A stretch of DNA of 38,486 nucleotides, taken from NCBI GenBank assembly GCA_016213575.1, contig JACRAB010000277.1, positions 1-38,486 of the forward strand, in the 5' to 3' direction. The DNA comes from Actinomycetota bacterium (lineage in GTDB: Bacteria > Actinomycetota > Actinomycetes > Actinomycetales > Kineosporiaceae). Shown piece by piece: positions 15,981 to 24,066 of this stretch. A program made the position numbers and the translations under genes. Position 1 is the first letter of the stretch, and every line of letters starts with the position of its first letter. Below the pieces are notes generated by a model, which saw only the letters and a program-made list of their open reading frames with translations, searched no databases and was not told the origin of the DNA.

Positions 15981-17042
15981 TCAGGCCCCCGTGGCGCGGT
16001 AGGTCGGCGCGGGCAGGTCGAGGACCGTGGACCTGACGAGGCGCCACGCCAGGTAGGCGATCCCGAGGCGGACCTTTCCCATGCCGTCATAGGGGTCGAA
16101 GCCGAGCGCGGCGGTGATCGTGTCGAGGCGGGCCTGCATCGTGCTGTGGTGGATCGAGAGGGCACGGGCCGCCTGCCGCGCGGACCCGGACGTGATGACC
16201 GCATCGAGAGTGTCCTGCCCCCAGGTCTGGGCGGTCACCTGCTCGATGAGGCCCAGGTCCGGGTACTGCGCGTCCGCAGGTGCATCGGCGAAGATGTCGA
16301 CCAGACCCGGGTAGTCCTCCGCAGTCACACGGGGCGTCTTGGGTGGGCGGCTCAGCCGCAGCGCCACCAGGCTCGTGCGGAACGAGTGGTGAAGGAGTTC
16401 CGGCTGGGTCGCGCTGCCGATCCCGCACGGGCTCGCCCGGACGTCGTCGACGGGCGCCTCCGCCGGGACGACGAGTGCGTGGATCGGCCCGTACCGCGTG
16501 GGGACGACGTCCTCGGGGCCCTGCGGCCGTCCTGTCCAGACGGCGAACAGGGGTGCTGCGGCGACCCTGTAGCGGCCGCCGGGAGCGAGTCCCAGGGCCG
16601 CGGCGGCGAGCCTGCGGTCCTCCGCCGGGACCGTCTGGTCGAGCAGCAGCCCCAGGTCGCGCCGGTTGTCGTCGCCGCTGCGGCCGCGGCCGTGGCGGAT
16701 CCGGACGGCGAGGGCGAGACGCTCGAGGATGATGGCGTCGTTGGCGCCCGGCTCGCCCTCCCTCTCGAGCCACACGACGAGGCCGTCGGACGCCTCCGCC
16801 CCGGTCCGGCGAACGGGCTCCCCGACGGCCTGTTCTCCCGCAGGTGTCACCCGTAGCACCCGGTGCGGGCGGTCCTGCTCGAACCCGGCGACACAGCCGG
16901 CCAACGAAGCAGCCGCGCTGAGCAGCGCACGGGTGTTGACGTTCCCGACCACGAGCTCGTCGAAGCACGCGATGACCCGCAGCCCGAGGCTCGCGGTCGG
17001 GTCGAGTCGGGAGATCCGGCCCAGCAGTTCCTGCACCGTCAC
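15981..17042 (-). CDS. PucR family transcriptional regulator
   Basis: A 353-residue regulator whose C-terminus carries the PucR-type helix-turn-helix: ARALSIHHSTMQARLDTI followed by LGFDPYDGMGKVRLGIAYLAWRL (about 290-335). The preceding region is a divergent, GGDEF-like middle domain as in CdaR/PucR proteins, with no recognisable N-terminal GAF or purine-sensing domain. It is the third gene in the same direction after the serine hydrolase and HSL hydrolase, 63 bp from the latter, so it probably regulates that pair. No operator is obvious. PucR/CdaR proteins are often activators responding to a small catabolic substrate. Confidence 0.85.
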   Translation of the reverse strand: MTVQELLGRISRLDPTASLGLRVIACFDELVVGNVNTRALLSAAASLAGCVAGFEQDRPHRVLRVTPAGEQAVGEPVRRTGAEASDGLVVWLEREGEPGANDAIILERLALAVRIRHGRGRSGDDNRRDLGLLLDQTVPAEDRRLAAAALGLAPGGRYRVAAAPLFAVWTGRPQGPEDVVPTRYGPIHALVVPAEAPVDDVRASPCGIGSATQPELLHHSFRTSLVALRLSRPPKTPRVTAEDYPGLVDIFADAPADAQYPDLGLIEQVTAQTWGQDTLDAVITSGSARQAARALSIHHSTMQARLDTITAALGFDPYDGMGKVRLGIAYLAWRLVRSTVLDLPAPTYRATGA

Positions 17043-17105
17043 CCACCTCCAGCGCCGAGTGGGTCCGAGAGTATGTCCGGGCGTTGCGCGCCGCCAGAGC
17101 TTGCC

Positions 17106-18071
17106 TCAGTCACCGATCATCTTCTCGACCCACGCGTTCCGGGTCTTGATCATGGAGCGTGAGACGGTGGCGTGCGGCGCGAAGATGTCGCAGGCGTGGA
17201 AGGCGCCGCCCCAGACGTGCAGGTCGGCGTCACCGCCGGCGCGCCAGATGCCGTCGGCGTACGCGACGGCCTCGTCCCGGAAGATCTCGGCGGCACCGAC
17301 GTCGATGAAGGCGGGCGGCAGGCCGGACAGGTCCTCGGCCCGGGCTGGTGCTGCGTAGGGAGACACGTCCGGCCCGCCCCGCAAGCCGCCGAGCAGCGCC
17401 GTCCAGCCGGTGACGTTGCTGACCCGGTCCCACACGCCGACCCCGTCGAACTGCCCCGTGGACGCCGTGACCCCTCGGTCGTCGAGCATCGGGTAGTCGA
17501 GCACCTGACCGCGCAACGCCGGCCCGCCCCGGTCCCGCGCCGCCAACGCGAGCCCGGCCGCCAGGCCGCCACCTGCGCTCGCGCCGCAGACGAGGAGCCG
17601 ATCGCGGCGGATGCCGAGAAGCGCGGCATTCTGCGCAGTCCACTCCAGAACGGCGTACACGTCCTCGCGGGGGAAGGGATCCGGGAACTCCGGTGCCAGC
17701 CGGTAGTCCATCGCGACGAGGACGGCACCCAGTCGGTCGACCCAGTCCAGGACGAGGTCGACCCCGCTGAACCGGTCACCGAACATGAGGCCGCCCGAGT
17801 GGACGAAGACGACACCGGGCCGCTCGTGGACGTCAGCGGCCGGGCTGAGGACCGACACGCCGACGGGGTCACCGCGATGGCCGGGGACCACGTGGTCCTC
17901 CTGGTGGATCCCCCGCTCGCACAGCGTGTCCGCCAGCGGGGGCGAGGCGTACGAGACCCGCATGAAGTCGATGAGCTCCGGGGTGATCGTGGGCGGGAAC
18001 ATGCCACCCACGACGGCCAGGCCCGCCTTCAGCTCCGGGTCGAAGTCGGGCCGTGCCGTCGGGCTGGTCAC
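17106..18071 (-). CDS. HSL-type alpha/beta hydrolase (esterase)
   Basis: A 321-residue carboxylesterase of the hormone-sensitive-lipase group. The oxyanion motif is HSGG (VFVHSGGLMFG) instead of the canonical HGGG. The nucleophile elbow is CGASAGGG, DYRLAPEFPDPFP is the usual following block, and the late His sits in GAFHACDIF. GTG start at 18071 with GGAGGA 5 nt upstream; the longer ORF to 18770 is antisense-frame noise over the neighbouring gene. It lies 70 bp after a beta-lactamase-family hydrolase, an arrangement mirrored by the pair at 20985-23101. Probably hydrolyses a small ester or lactone intracellularly; no signal peptide is seen. Confidence 0.9.
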   Translation of the reverse strand: MTSPTARPDFDPELKAGLAVVGGMFPPTITPELIDFMRVSYASPPLADTLCERGIHQEDHVVPGHRGDPVGVSVLSPAADVHERPGVVFVHSGGLMFGDRFSGVDLVLDWVDRLGAVLVAMDYRLAPEFPDPFPREDVYAVLEWTAQNAALLGIRRDRLLVCGASAGGGLAAGLALAARDRGGPALRGQVLDYPMLDDRGVTASTGQFDGVGVWDRVSNVTGWTALLGGLRGGPDVSPYAAPARAEDLSGLPPAFIDVGAAEIFRDEAVAYADGIWRAGGDADLHVWGGAFHACDIFAPHATVSRSMIKTRNAWVEKMIGD

Positions 18072-18089
18072 CGGTGTCCTCCACGAGGT

Positions 18090-18121
18090 CGTCCACGGGG
18101 CCGGCGCCGGCCGCCTGGACG
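18090..18121 (-). other. GC-rich palindromic hairpin between hydrolase genes
   Basis: CGTCCA and TGGACG flank the perfect 14-bp palindrome GGCCGGCGCCGGCC (18099-18112). It lies between the serine hydrolase stop (18142) and the ribosome site of the HSL hydrolase, so it could modulate translation or mRNA stability at this junction. No T-run for termination. Confidence 0.35.
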
Positions 18122-18141
18122 GGCGACCGGCGCGGAGGCGC

Positions 18142-19314
18142 TCAGAGGGAGGCGTACAGGGCTTCCTCGAAGTCCCCGTACATCTTCCACGCCTGGTCCC
18201 TCGTGATGAAGGGCAGCGAGTTGGTGTAGATCGACGCGCAGATCCCCGTCGTCCTGTCGATGAAGAAGTGGGTGTTGAACAGGCCCGCCCAGGCGCCCGT
18301 GCCGGCGCGGCGACGTCCAGGGACGTCGGCGCTGTTGAGCAGCAGCCCGTACCCCCACTTGTAGCCCGGCCCGACCGACAGGGTGTCGGTGATCGGCGGG
18401 TCGGCCGTCGGGATCTCGGCCGGAACGTCGAGGTCGCCGATCTGGTTCGTGAACGCGGCGTCCACGGTGGCCTGGCCGAGGATCCGCTCGCCGTCGAGCT
18501 CGCCGCCCCGCAGGAGGGCACGCTCGAAGCGGATGTAGTCGCGGGGCGTCGAGTAGAGGCCGTGGCCGCCGGCCCACCACTCCGGCTGCTGGTTGAGGAG
18601 CTCGCCGGCCGACGTCCAGCCGCCGTCCTCACCGGGTACGTGGACGGTGACGGCGTTCTCCCGGCGAGCGTCGTCGAGCAGGAACATGGTGTCGTCCATG
18701 CGCAACGGGCCGGTGATGCCCTCCTTGACGACGACGTCCAGCCCCCGGCCGGTGACGGCCTCCACGACACGGCCCAGCCAGTCGGTGTTGATGCCGTACT
18801 CGAACCGGGTGCCGGGATCGGCCACGAGCGGCGCCTTCAGTGCCTCGAGGCGGCCGGGGACGACGTTCGGGAGTCCGGTGACCGCCTCGTACTTCACGAG
18901 ATCCGCGTTCCAGAACCAGTACGTCAGGCCGCTCGTGTGCGTGACGAGCTGCTTCACCGTGGCCCGGGAGGCCGGCGGGCGCAGGCGCGGCGTGTCACCG
19001 TCGAAGCCGTCCAGCACCTGCAGGTCGCCGAAGTCGGGACAGTACTGCTCGACCGGCGCGTCGAGGTCGAGCGCGCCGCTCTCCACCTGCTGCAGCGCGG
19101 CCGCGGTGACCACCATCTTGGTCATCGACATGATGCGGAACTGCGTGGCAGCAGTCACCGGGTCGTTCCCGCCGGCCACGCGGACGCCGGCCGCGCCCTC
19201 GTAGACCACGCCGTCCCGATCGGCGGCGATCGCCACCACGTGCGGCACCGCCCCGCCCTCCACAGCCTGCGCGAGCACGGTGTCGATCCTGCCCCCGTCG
19301 ATCTGCTGACCCAT
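18142..19314 (-). CDS. Beta-lactamase-family serine hydrolase
   Basis: A 390-residue class C beta-lactamase/DD-peptidase-fold hydrolase. It has the S-x-x-K nucleophile motif (SMTK, about residue 63), THTSGLTYW, and YGIN (Y-x-N) about 120 residues later. No secretion signal is present, so it is probably a cytoplasmic esterase (family VIII/EstB-like or 6-aminohexanoate-dimer-hydrolase-like) and not a resistance enzyme. It is the first gene of a minus-strand unit with the HSL hydrolase and PucR regulator. Upstream is an 807-bp gap containing an aldehyde dehydrogenase remnant. Substrate unknown; esters, lactones or amides are possible. Confidence 0.9.
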   Translation of the reverse strand: MGQQIDGGRIDTVLAQAVEGGAVPHVVAIAADRDGVVYEGAAGVRVAGGNDPVTAATQFRIMSMTKMVVTAAALQQVESGALDLDAPVEQYCPDFGDLQVLDGFDGDTPRLRPPASRATVKQLVTHTSGLTYWFWNADLVKYEAVTGLPNVVPGRLEALKAPLVADPGTRFEYGINTDWLGRVVEAVTGRGLDVVVKEGITGPLRMDDTMFLLDDARRENAVTVHVPGEDGGWTSAGELLNQQPEWWAGGHGLYSTPRDYIRFERALLRGGELDGERILGQATVDAAFTNQIGDLDVPAEIPTADPPITDTLSVGPGYKWGYGLLLNSADVPGRRRAGTGAWAGLFNTHFFIDRTTGICASIYTNSLPFITRDQAWKMYGDFEEALYASL

Positions 19315-19485
19315 GACTACCTCCGGCGTATCCCCGCGACCGGCCTCGTCGCCGGCCCGTCAGGGCTGCCCAAGCGTCGTCCGCCGCGACCATGACGGGA
19401 ACCGTCAAGGTGACGCAGATCACCGACCCTAGCCCGCCATCTGGCGGTCTGCCGCGTCACTGACCTCCAGGGCCAGCCCGCGACC

Positions 19486-19705
19486 TCAGCACCGACGGCG
19501 CGCGGCCGTTAGGCCGCGTGCCGCGAGCCCGATGCCTGCGCCTTTGATCTCCACCGGATCCGTGCGGGTTCGGGTGGCGACGGCCAGGCCCCGCTTGCGA
19601 TCGCTGGTGTAGGCGGCGCCGCCGAGCCCGTAGGGTCTGTCGTTGGCGATTCGCCACGGCCTCGTCGTCGTCCCGGTAGGCGATCAGGGCGAGGACCGGC
19701 GTGTC
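19486..19705 (-). pseudogene. Aldehyde dehydrogenase C-terminal remnant
   Basis: On the minus strand, the frame DTPVLALIAYRDDDEAVA shifts by one base near 19650 into IANDRPYGLGGAAYTSD and continues to a TGA at 19486. Together these match the ALDH block around FGPV...DEAV-IANDSPYGL-GAVWT. The extra A in GCGAATCGCC explains the shift. The N-terminal three quarters, the catalytic Cys/Glu blocks and the final PFGG block are absent or unrecognisable. The sequence upstream (to about 20121) and downstream (19315-19485) has no other gene I can support. It is a fossil of a once-larger catabolic cluster, unrelated in frame to the intact ALDH at 28-1464. Confidence 0.65.
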
Positions 19706-20121
19706 AGGCCGACCCTCGCCCACCGTTCGTCTGGCACTCCCGACTCTGGTGGAGGCTGCGCCCTTGCAGCAAGTGATCGCCCCGGGCCGCGAGTCGACGT
19801 TTCGGATCCGGCAGGCCCCGAAAAGCTCATGCCCGGACGGACCGCCGAAGTCTGCCTCGAACGGCGCGGGCGACTGAGACACCCCTCGTCCTACGCCCTG
19901 CTGGGCGGCGACATCGTCGACACCTCGCCGCCGCTGGGGCGATCTGCCGACACCCATCCTGGACGGATCCAGCCAATCCGATGTAGGCAAGGGTTGTCGG
20001 CAGGCACGACTGGCAGCCTCCTCACGCGTACCCGTGACAGAGAGTCGAGCGTGTGCTCTGCTGGCGCCTCCAACGCTCGGTCGCACCGGATTCTCTGAAT
20101 CTGCTGGGACGGCAACCGCGG

Positions 20122-20988
20122 TCAAGCGGTCTCCTCCTGGGCCCACTCGTCGCGTGTCACATCGCGTGACACCAACAGGACGCGACCTCCAGGCAGTTGT
20201 CGTGCCGCAACGTCACGCGCGTCCAGCACCCGCCCGGCGTCGTCGCGGAGTACTCCTCGCGCGCTCGTCTCGTCTTGTGTTCGCAAGGCCCGCAGGATCA
20301 GCTCGCCCAGCCAGAGGGCCGCCTCCGGACCGATCAACTCGTCCAGCCACCGGTCGGAGGCTAGGGCAGCTGAGATGCCGAGCGCATCGGCGGCGGTCTG
20401 GTTCACGAAGACCAGCCGGGCGCGAGCCGCCCTGGCCGCAGTGGCGTGACTGATCACCGCCAGGTCGTTGGCCGTTCCTCCGTCGGGGCGCACCACGACC
20501 ACCGCGTCGCTCAACGCATCGAGCACGGTTCTCAAGTCGTCGAGGGCTTCGCTGCGGGTGCGTAGCGTGTCTTCCAGAACGTGCTCGGCGACGACGTGTT
20601 CGGTGATGTCCCGCCAGGTGGACAGCAGATGGTCGTGGTCCAGGCGCACCACAAGCGAGTCCGTCAGCCCGGCGGCAGCGCTGCCAGAGAGTGTCGTTCG
20701 CAGGCGCTGCCGCTGGCCGGTCTGGGCGCACCGCCGGAACGCGTGGATCAGCTGCGCACTGCTGGGGCCGAGCGGTTCGGTCACGTCCGCACCGATGAGG
20801 TGGTCCGGGTCGGAGGTGAACGGCGCGGCACCGGATGCGTTGGTCAGCTCCAGGAGGAACGACTGCGGTCGCCCAGCAGCGTCGCGGACGACACGGTGAA
20901 CGTCGAACCCGTCCGGTGAGGCGTCCAGCGCTGAACGCAGCAGGTCCCAGGCGTCCAACCCGGTGCCGGCGGTGTCAGGGTCGGTCAT
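20122..20988 (-). CDS. PAS-domain protein without output domain
   Basis: A 288-residue protein starting MTDPD. An N-terminal PAS-like region (about 15-120, ending in the typical WRDITEHVVAEHVLEDTL exit) is joined by a coiled-coil linker (about 125-155) to a second PAS-like domain ending LVSRDVTRDEWAQ near the C-terminus. No GGDEF, EAL, kinase, phosphatase or HTH follows, and no membrane segment is present; the next sequence does not encode one in another frame. Its ATG overlaps the stop of the upstream serine hydrolase (ATGA), so it is coupled to the sugar-transport/esterase operon. It may be a ligand sensor acting with a separate partner, or a truncated signalling protein. Confidence 0.75.
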   Translation of the reverse strand: MTDPDTAGTGLDAWDLLRSALDASPDGFDVHRVVRDAAGRPQSFLLELTNASGAAPFTSDPDHLIGADVTEPLGPSSAQLIHAFRRCAQTGQRQRLRTTLSGSAAAGLTDSLVVRLDHDHLLSTWRDITEHVVAEHVLEDTLRTRSEALDDLRTVLDALSDAVVVVRPDGGTANDLAVISHATAARAARARLVFVNQTAADALGISAALASDRWLDELIGPEAALWLGELILRALRTQDETSARGVLRDDAGRVLDARDVAARQLPGGRVLLVSRDVTRDEWAQEETA

Positions 20989-22208
20989 CCGACGCTCCGA
21001 TCGGTGGGCGATGGTTCCGGCGTGCCAAGGCAACGTCCGAGAGCGCGGGTGAGCTCGTTGGCACGGTGATCAATCACCGGGCCCATCTGACAGCTCAGGT
21101 AGGCGAACCCCACGCCAAGGTCGGGATCCGCGAAGGCGAGCTGCCCACCGGCTCCATCGTGCCCGAAGCTACGCGGCCCGAGCATGGGCCGGCTGGGCGG
21201 CGAGGAGATCATGAACCCGGTGCCCCAGCGTTGCCCGAGGTCCGGGTCGCCCAGCAACATCTGTCCCCAGGATCGTGGGACGAGCGCGTCCTCGACGGAC
21301 TGCGGCGTGAGCAGGGCCGGCCCGTCGATGTCGCTGACGCAGCCTGCGTAGAGCCGGGCCATGGACGGCGCACTCGCGAAACCGTTGATGCCCGGCAGCT
21401 CCGCAGCTTGGAGCTGCGGATCGTTGAGGGTGACGACGCCGCTGTCGGTGGGGAACGGCAGTGCACTTCCCATGGTCATTGCGCGGTGCACGATCGCAGT
21501 CGACTGGACCTCGGCGGTCCGCCGGACCACCGCGCTGTCGTCGTCCGGCAGCGGAGCCTCCATCCACGCGACCGCGTCCCGGGCGTTCCAGGGAACTCCG
21601 ATCCAGACGTCGAGGCCACGCGGCGAGGCGACGCGCCGGCTGAAGAAGGTCCCGGGGAGGACACCCGTGACGCGGCGGACGACTTCACCGACGAGCCAGC
21701 CCAGGGTGACCGGGTGGTAGGAGTGCGCGGACCCGGGTGGCCACAGCGGGGTCTGCTGCTCCAGGGCCTGCACCGCGGGGAACCACGCGCACACCTCGTC
21801 GCGGGTCATCGGGCTTTCGACTGCGGGCAGCCCGGCTCGGTGCGCGAGCACCTCGCGCACGGTGACCCGGTCCTTGCCGTGGGCGGCGAACTCGGGCCAG
21901 TACCGCGCCACGGGGCGGTCGAGGTCCAGCAGGCCGTCCTGCACCAGCAGGTACGCGATCAGCGCCAGCAGGCCCTTGGAGCAGGAGAACAGCGCCGCGG
22001 CGGTGCCGTGCTGCCACGGTCGGGATGACCTTGAGTCCTGCTCGCCAGCCCATACGTCGACCACGGCACGTCCGTCCACGAAGACCGTGCAGCCTGCGCC
22101 GCGGTCGCCGCGCAGCCGGAAGTTGTCGACGAAGGCGTCGACGACGGCTCCGAAGCCGTCCTCCGCGCCACCGTGGACCTCTGGCAGGTCGGAGTCCTGC
22201 GCAGGCAT
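20985..22208 (-). CDS. Beta-lactamase-family serine hydrolase (EstB-like)
   Basis: A 407-residue class C beta-lactamase-fold hydrolase with nucleophile motif SCSK (FSCSKGLL, about residue 80), Y-x-x-V-T-L-G (SYHPVTLGWL), and a late HDGAGG in place of the KTG motif. This combination is typical of family VIII carboxylesterases and LACTB-like proteins and not of true beta-lactamases. No signal peptide. The start MPAQD at 22208 overlaps the upstream HSL hydrolase stop (ATGA), and its own stop overlaps the PAS gene start. It shares an operon with a LacI-regulated carbohydrate ABC transporter, so a role in deacylating or opening an imported ester or lactone is plausible. Confidence 0.92.
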   Translation of the reverse strand: MPAQDSDLPEVHGGAEDGFGAVVDAFVDNFRLRGDRGAGCTVFVDGRAVVDVWAGEQDSRSSRPWQHGTAAALFSCSKGLLALIAYLLVQDGLLDLDRPVARYWPEFAAHGKDRVTVREVLAHRAGLPAVESPMTRDEVCAWFPAVQALEQQTPLWPPGSAHSYHPVTLGWLVGEVVRRVTGVLPGTFFSRRVASPRGLDVWIGVPWNARDAVAWMEAPLPDDDSAVVRRTAEVQSTAIVHRAMTMGSALPFPTDSGVVTLNDPQLQAAELPGINGFASAPSMARLYAGCVSDIDGPALLTPQSVEDALVPRSWGQMLLGDPDLGQRWGTGFMISSPPSRPMLGPRSFGHDGAGGQLAFADPDLGVGFAYLSCQMGPVIDHRANELTRALGRCLGTPEPSPTDRSVG

Positions 22209-23101
22209 CAGGCGAGGTGGCGGCGCAGGAAGTCGGCGATGCGTCGCCAGGCCTCGCGTGCCTGATCGGGTGGGCCGATGTGGGTGAAGCCGTGCTGACA
22301 TCCGGTGAACATGACGTGCTCGGTCGGCACGCCGGCCTGCTCCAGCATCTTCGCGTAGCGGTCGGCCTCGGCGCGCAGGATGTCGAGCTCGGCGGTGATG
22401 ACCAGGGCGGGGGGAAGCCCCGTCAGGTCCGTCGCGCACACCGGTGACACCAGAGGGTTGCTGCGTTCGGCCGCATCGGGCACGTACCAGTTGTCGAACT
22501 TCTCCGCGCTCGCCAGGAGGAACGCCAGGAGCTCGGGTGGGATGGACGGGTCCGGGTTCGGCTTGGCGGACGGGCTGGTGACGAGATCCATGGGTGGGTA
22601 GTCAAGGATCTGGCCGCGGAGGGCGACACCGCCCCGCTCGGCGTTGAGCAGGCAGACGGCAGCGCTGAGGTTGCCCCCGGCGCTGTGCCCACCGATCACC
22701 ATCCGGGTCGCGTCCAGGCCGTACCCGGCACCGTGCTCGGTCAGCCACACCAGCAGGGCGTGGACCTGTTCGACAGCGCCTGGGAAAGGGTGTTCAGGCG
22801 CCAGGACGTAGTCCATGTTGACGACCGCGCATCCTGCCTGGTCCGCGAGCAGCCGGCAGTACGGATCGTCCGCCTCCCAGTGGCCGAGCACGAACCCGCC
22901 GCCGTGCAGGTTCACGTACACCGGATGGGGAGCAGCGACACCCGCGGGCCGGTAGAGCATCAGGTCCGTCACCGGCGCCTGGTGCAGGGCAATGGTCTCG
23001 AAGGTGCCGTACGACAGGTCGGTCAGGGCCGGCGGAAAGTCTGCAGCTTGTGCACGTGCACGCTCGCGGAACTCAGCGACCTCGACAGCAGGGATACTCA
23101 T
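22208..23101 (-). CDS. HSL-type alpha/beta hydrolase (esterase)
   Basis: A 297-residue carboxylesterase of the hormone-sensitive-lipase group, with the canonical oxyanion motif LHGGGFVLG (about 70-78), the nucleophile in GGHSAGGN, an acid in ITAELDILRAEAD and a catalytic His in CQHGFTH. Start MSIPA at 23101 with AAGGAA upstream; the ORF-track start 9 codons earlier is less likely. It lies 77 bp after the permease gene and overlaps the next serine hydrolase by ATGA. With the neighbouring transporter it may hydrolyse an ester or glycoside-linked acyl group after import (inference). Confidence 0.92.
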   Translation of the reverse strand: MSIPAVEVAEFRERARAQAADFPPALTDLSYGTFETIALHQAPVTDLMLYRPAGVAAPHPVYVNLHGGGFVLGHWEADDPYCRLLADQAGCAVVNMDYVLAPEHPFPGAVEQVHALLVWLTEHGAGYGLDATRMVIGGHSAGGNLSAAVCLLNAERGGVALRGQILDYPPMDLVTSPSAKPNPDPSIPPELLAFLLASAEKFDNWYVPDAAERSNPLVSPVCATDLTGLPPALVITAELDILRAEADRYAKMLEQAGVPTEHVMFTGCQHGFTHIGPPDQAREAWRRIADFLRRHLA

Positions 23102-23178
23102 GGGTTCCTTCTCGTTCGGTCCGGTCAAGGTGCTTCCGGTGAGGATTGGCTCCCGGGCAGGGCTCGGCCCGGTCGGGC

Positions 23179-24066
23179 CTACTTCAGTGCGCCGGCAACC
23201 ATTCCCTGGATCACATGGCGCTGGATGAAGACGTAGATCACGAAGACCGGCAGCATGCCCAGCAGTAGGGCGGCCATGGTCGGCCCGTACTCCGTGGTGT
23301 GGCTCTGGACGAAGGCGAGGGTGGACAGCGTCAACGTCCGCTGCTCGGGTCTGCGCAGCACGAGGAACGGCAGCAGGAAGTCGTTCCAGAACATCAGGAC
23401 GTCGAGGATGGCGATCGTCAGTGTCACTGGTCGCAACAAGGGGAAGATCACGTAGAAGAAGGTCTGGAGTCGCGAGCAGCCGTCGAGCGTGGCGGCCTCG
23501 TCGAGCTCGTGCGGGATGGACCTGATGAAGCCGGCGTACAGGAAGACGGCGAGCGGGACGCCCGACGCGAAGTACACGTAGACGATGATCCAGCTGTACC
23601 GCAGGAGGCCCAGGTCCCCGAGGATCTTGATCATGGGGATCATCAGCACCTGGAAGGGCACCATCATGGAGAGGACCATCAGGTAGAAGGTGGCGGTGTT
23701 CGGCGCCCAGCGCACCCGGGTGAGGAAGTAGGCGGTCATCGACCCGAAGAAGCAGATGACGACCACGCTGCTGATGGTGATAACCGCGGTGTTGATGAGG
23801 CTGCCGAGGAAGTTCATCCGGTCGTAGGCGTCGACGTAGTTCTGCAGCGTGGGTCGCGTGGGCGGGGCCAACGGGTTGCCGATGATGTCGGCGCTCGGCT
23901 TGAACGAGTTGCCGATCACCAGGAGCACCGGGGCGATGTAGGCCAGCAGGACGACGAACATCCCCAGCGTGGACGCCCGGCTCGCCCTGTCCCCGCGGAG
24001 CAGGGCGGGGGCCCGCAGCCCGCTGGTGGCGGCGACCCTGGGTCCCGGAGTGGCCGCGACGCTCAT
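23179..24066 (-). CDS. Carbohydrate ABC transporter permease, MalG type
   Basis: A 295-residue inner-membrane permease with six predicted transmembrane segments and the MalG-type EAA loop (DEAATLDGCSRLQTFFYVIFPLLRP), which contacts the ATPase. The start MSVAATPG at 24066 overlaps the stop of the MalF-type gene (ATGA), so the much longer ORF in the track is not real upstream. It would form the translocation pore with the 24063-24938 product for a sugar or sugar-like solute delivered by the lipoprotein at 25038-26345. No ATPase gene is present; in actinomycetes a shared MsiK-type ATPase commonly serves such systems. Confidence 0.95.
   Translation of the reverse strand: MSVAATPGPRVAATSGLRAPALLRGDRASRASTLGMFVVLLAYIAPVLLVIGNSFKPSADIIGNPLAPPTRPTLQNYVDAYDRMNFLGSLINTAVITISSVVVICFFGSMTAYFLTRVRWAPNTATFYLMVLSMMVPFQVLMIPMIKILGDLGLLRYSWIIVYVYFASGVPLAVFLYAGFIRSIPHELDEAATLDGCSRLQTFFYVIFPLLRPVTLTIAILDVLMFWNDFLLPFLVLRRPEQRTLTLSTLAFVQSHTTEYGPTMAALLLGMLPVFVIYVFIQRHVIQGMVAGALK

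Noticed and set aside
17106-18770. 554-aa extended ORF for the HSL hydrolase
   Set aside because: The extra N-terminal part is a shadow of the serine hydrolase gene; the GTG at 18071 has a good ribosome site.
19643-20098. 151-aa plus ORF in the gap before the serine hydrolase
   Set aside because: Antisense to the ALDH remnant, with no family resemblance and no ribosome site.
18142-22208. Beta-lactam resistance from the two beta-lactamase-family genes
   Set aside because: Neither has a signal peptide, one lacks the usual KTG motif (HDGAGG), and both sit in esterase operons; an esterase role fits better.
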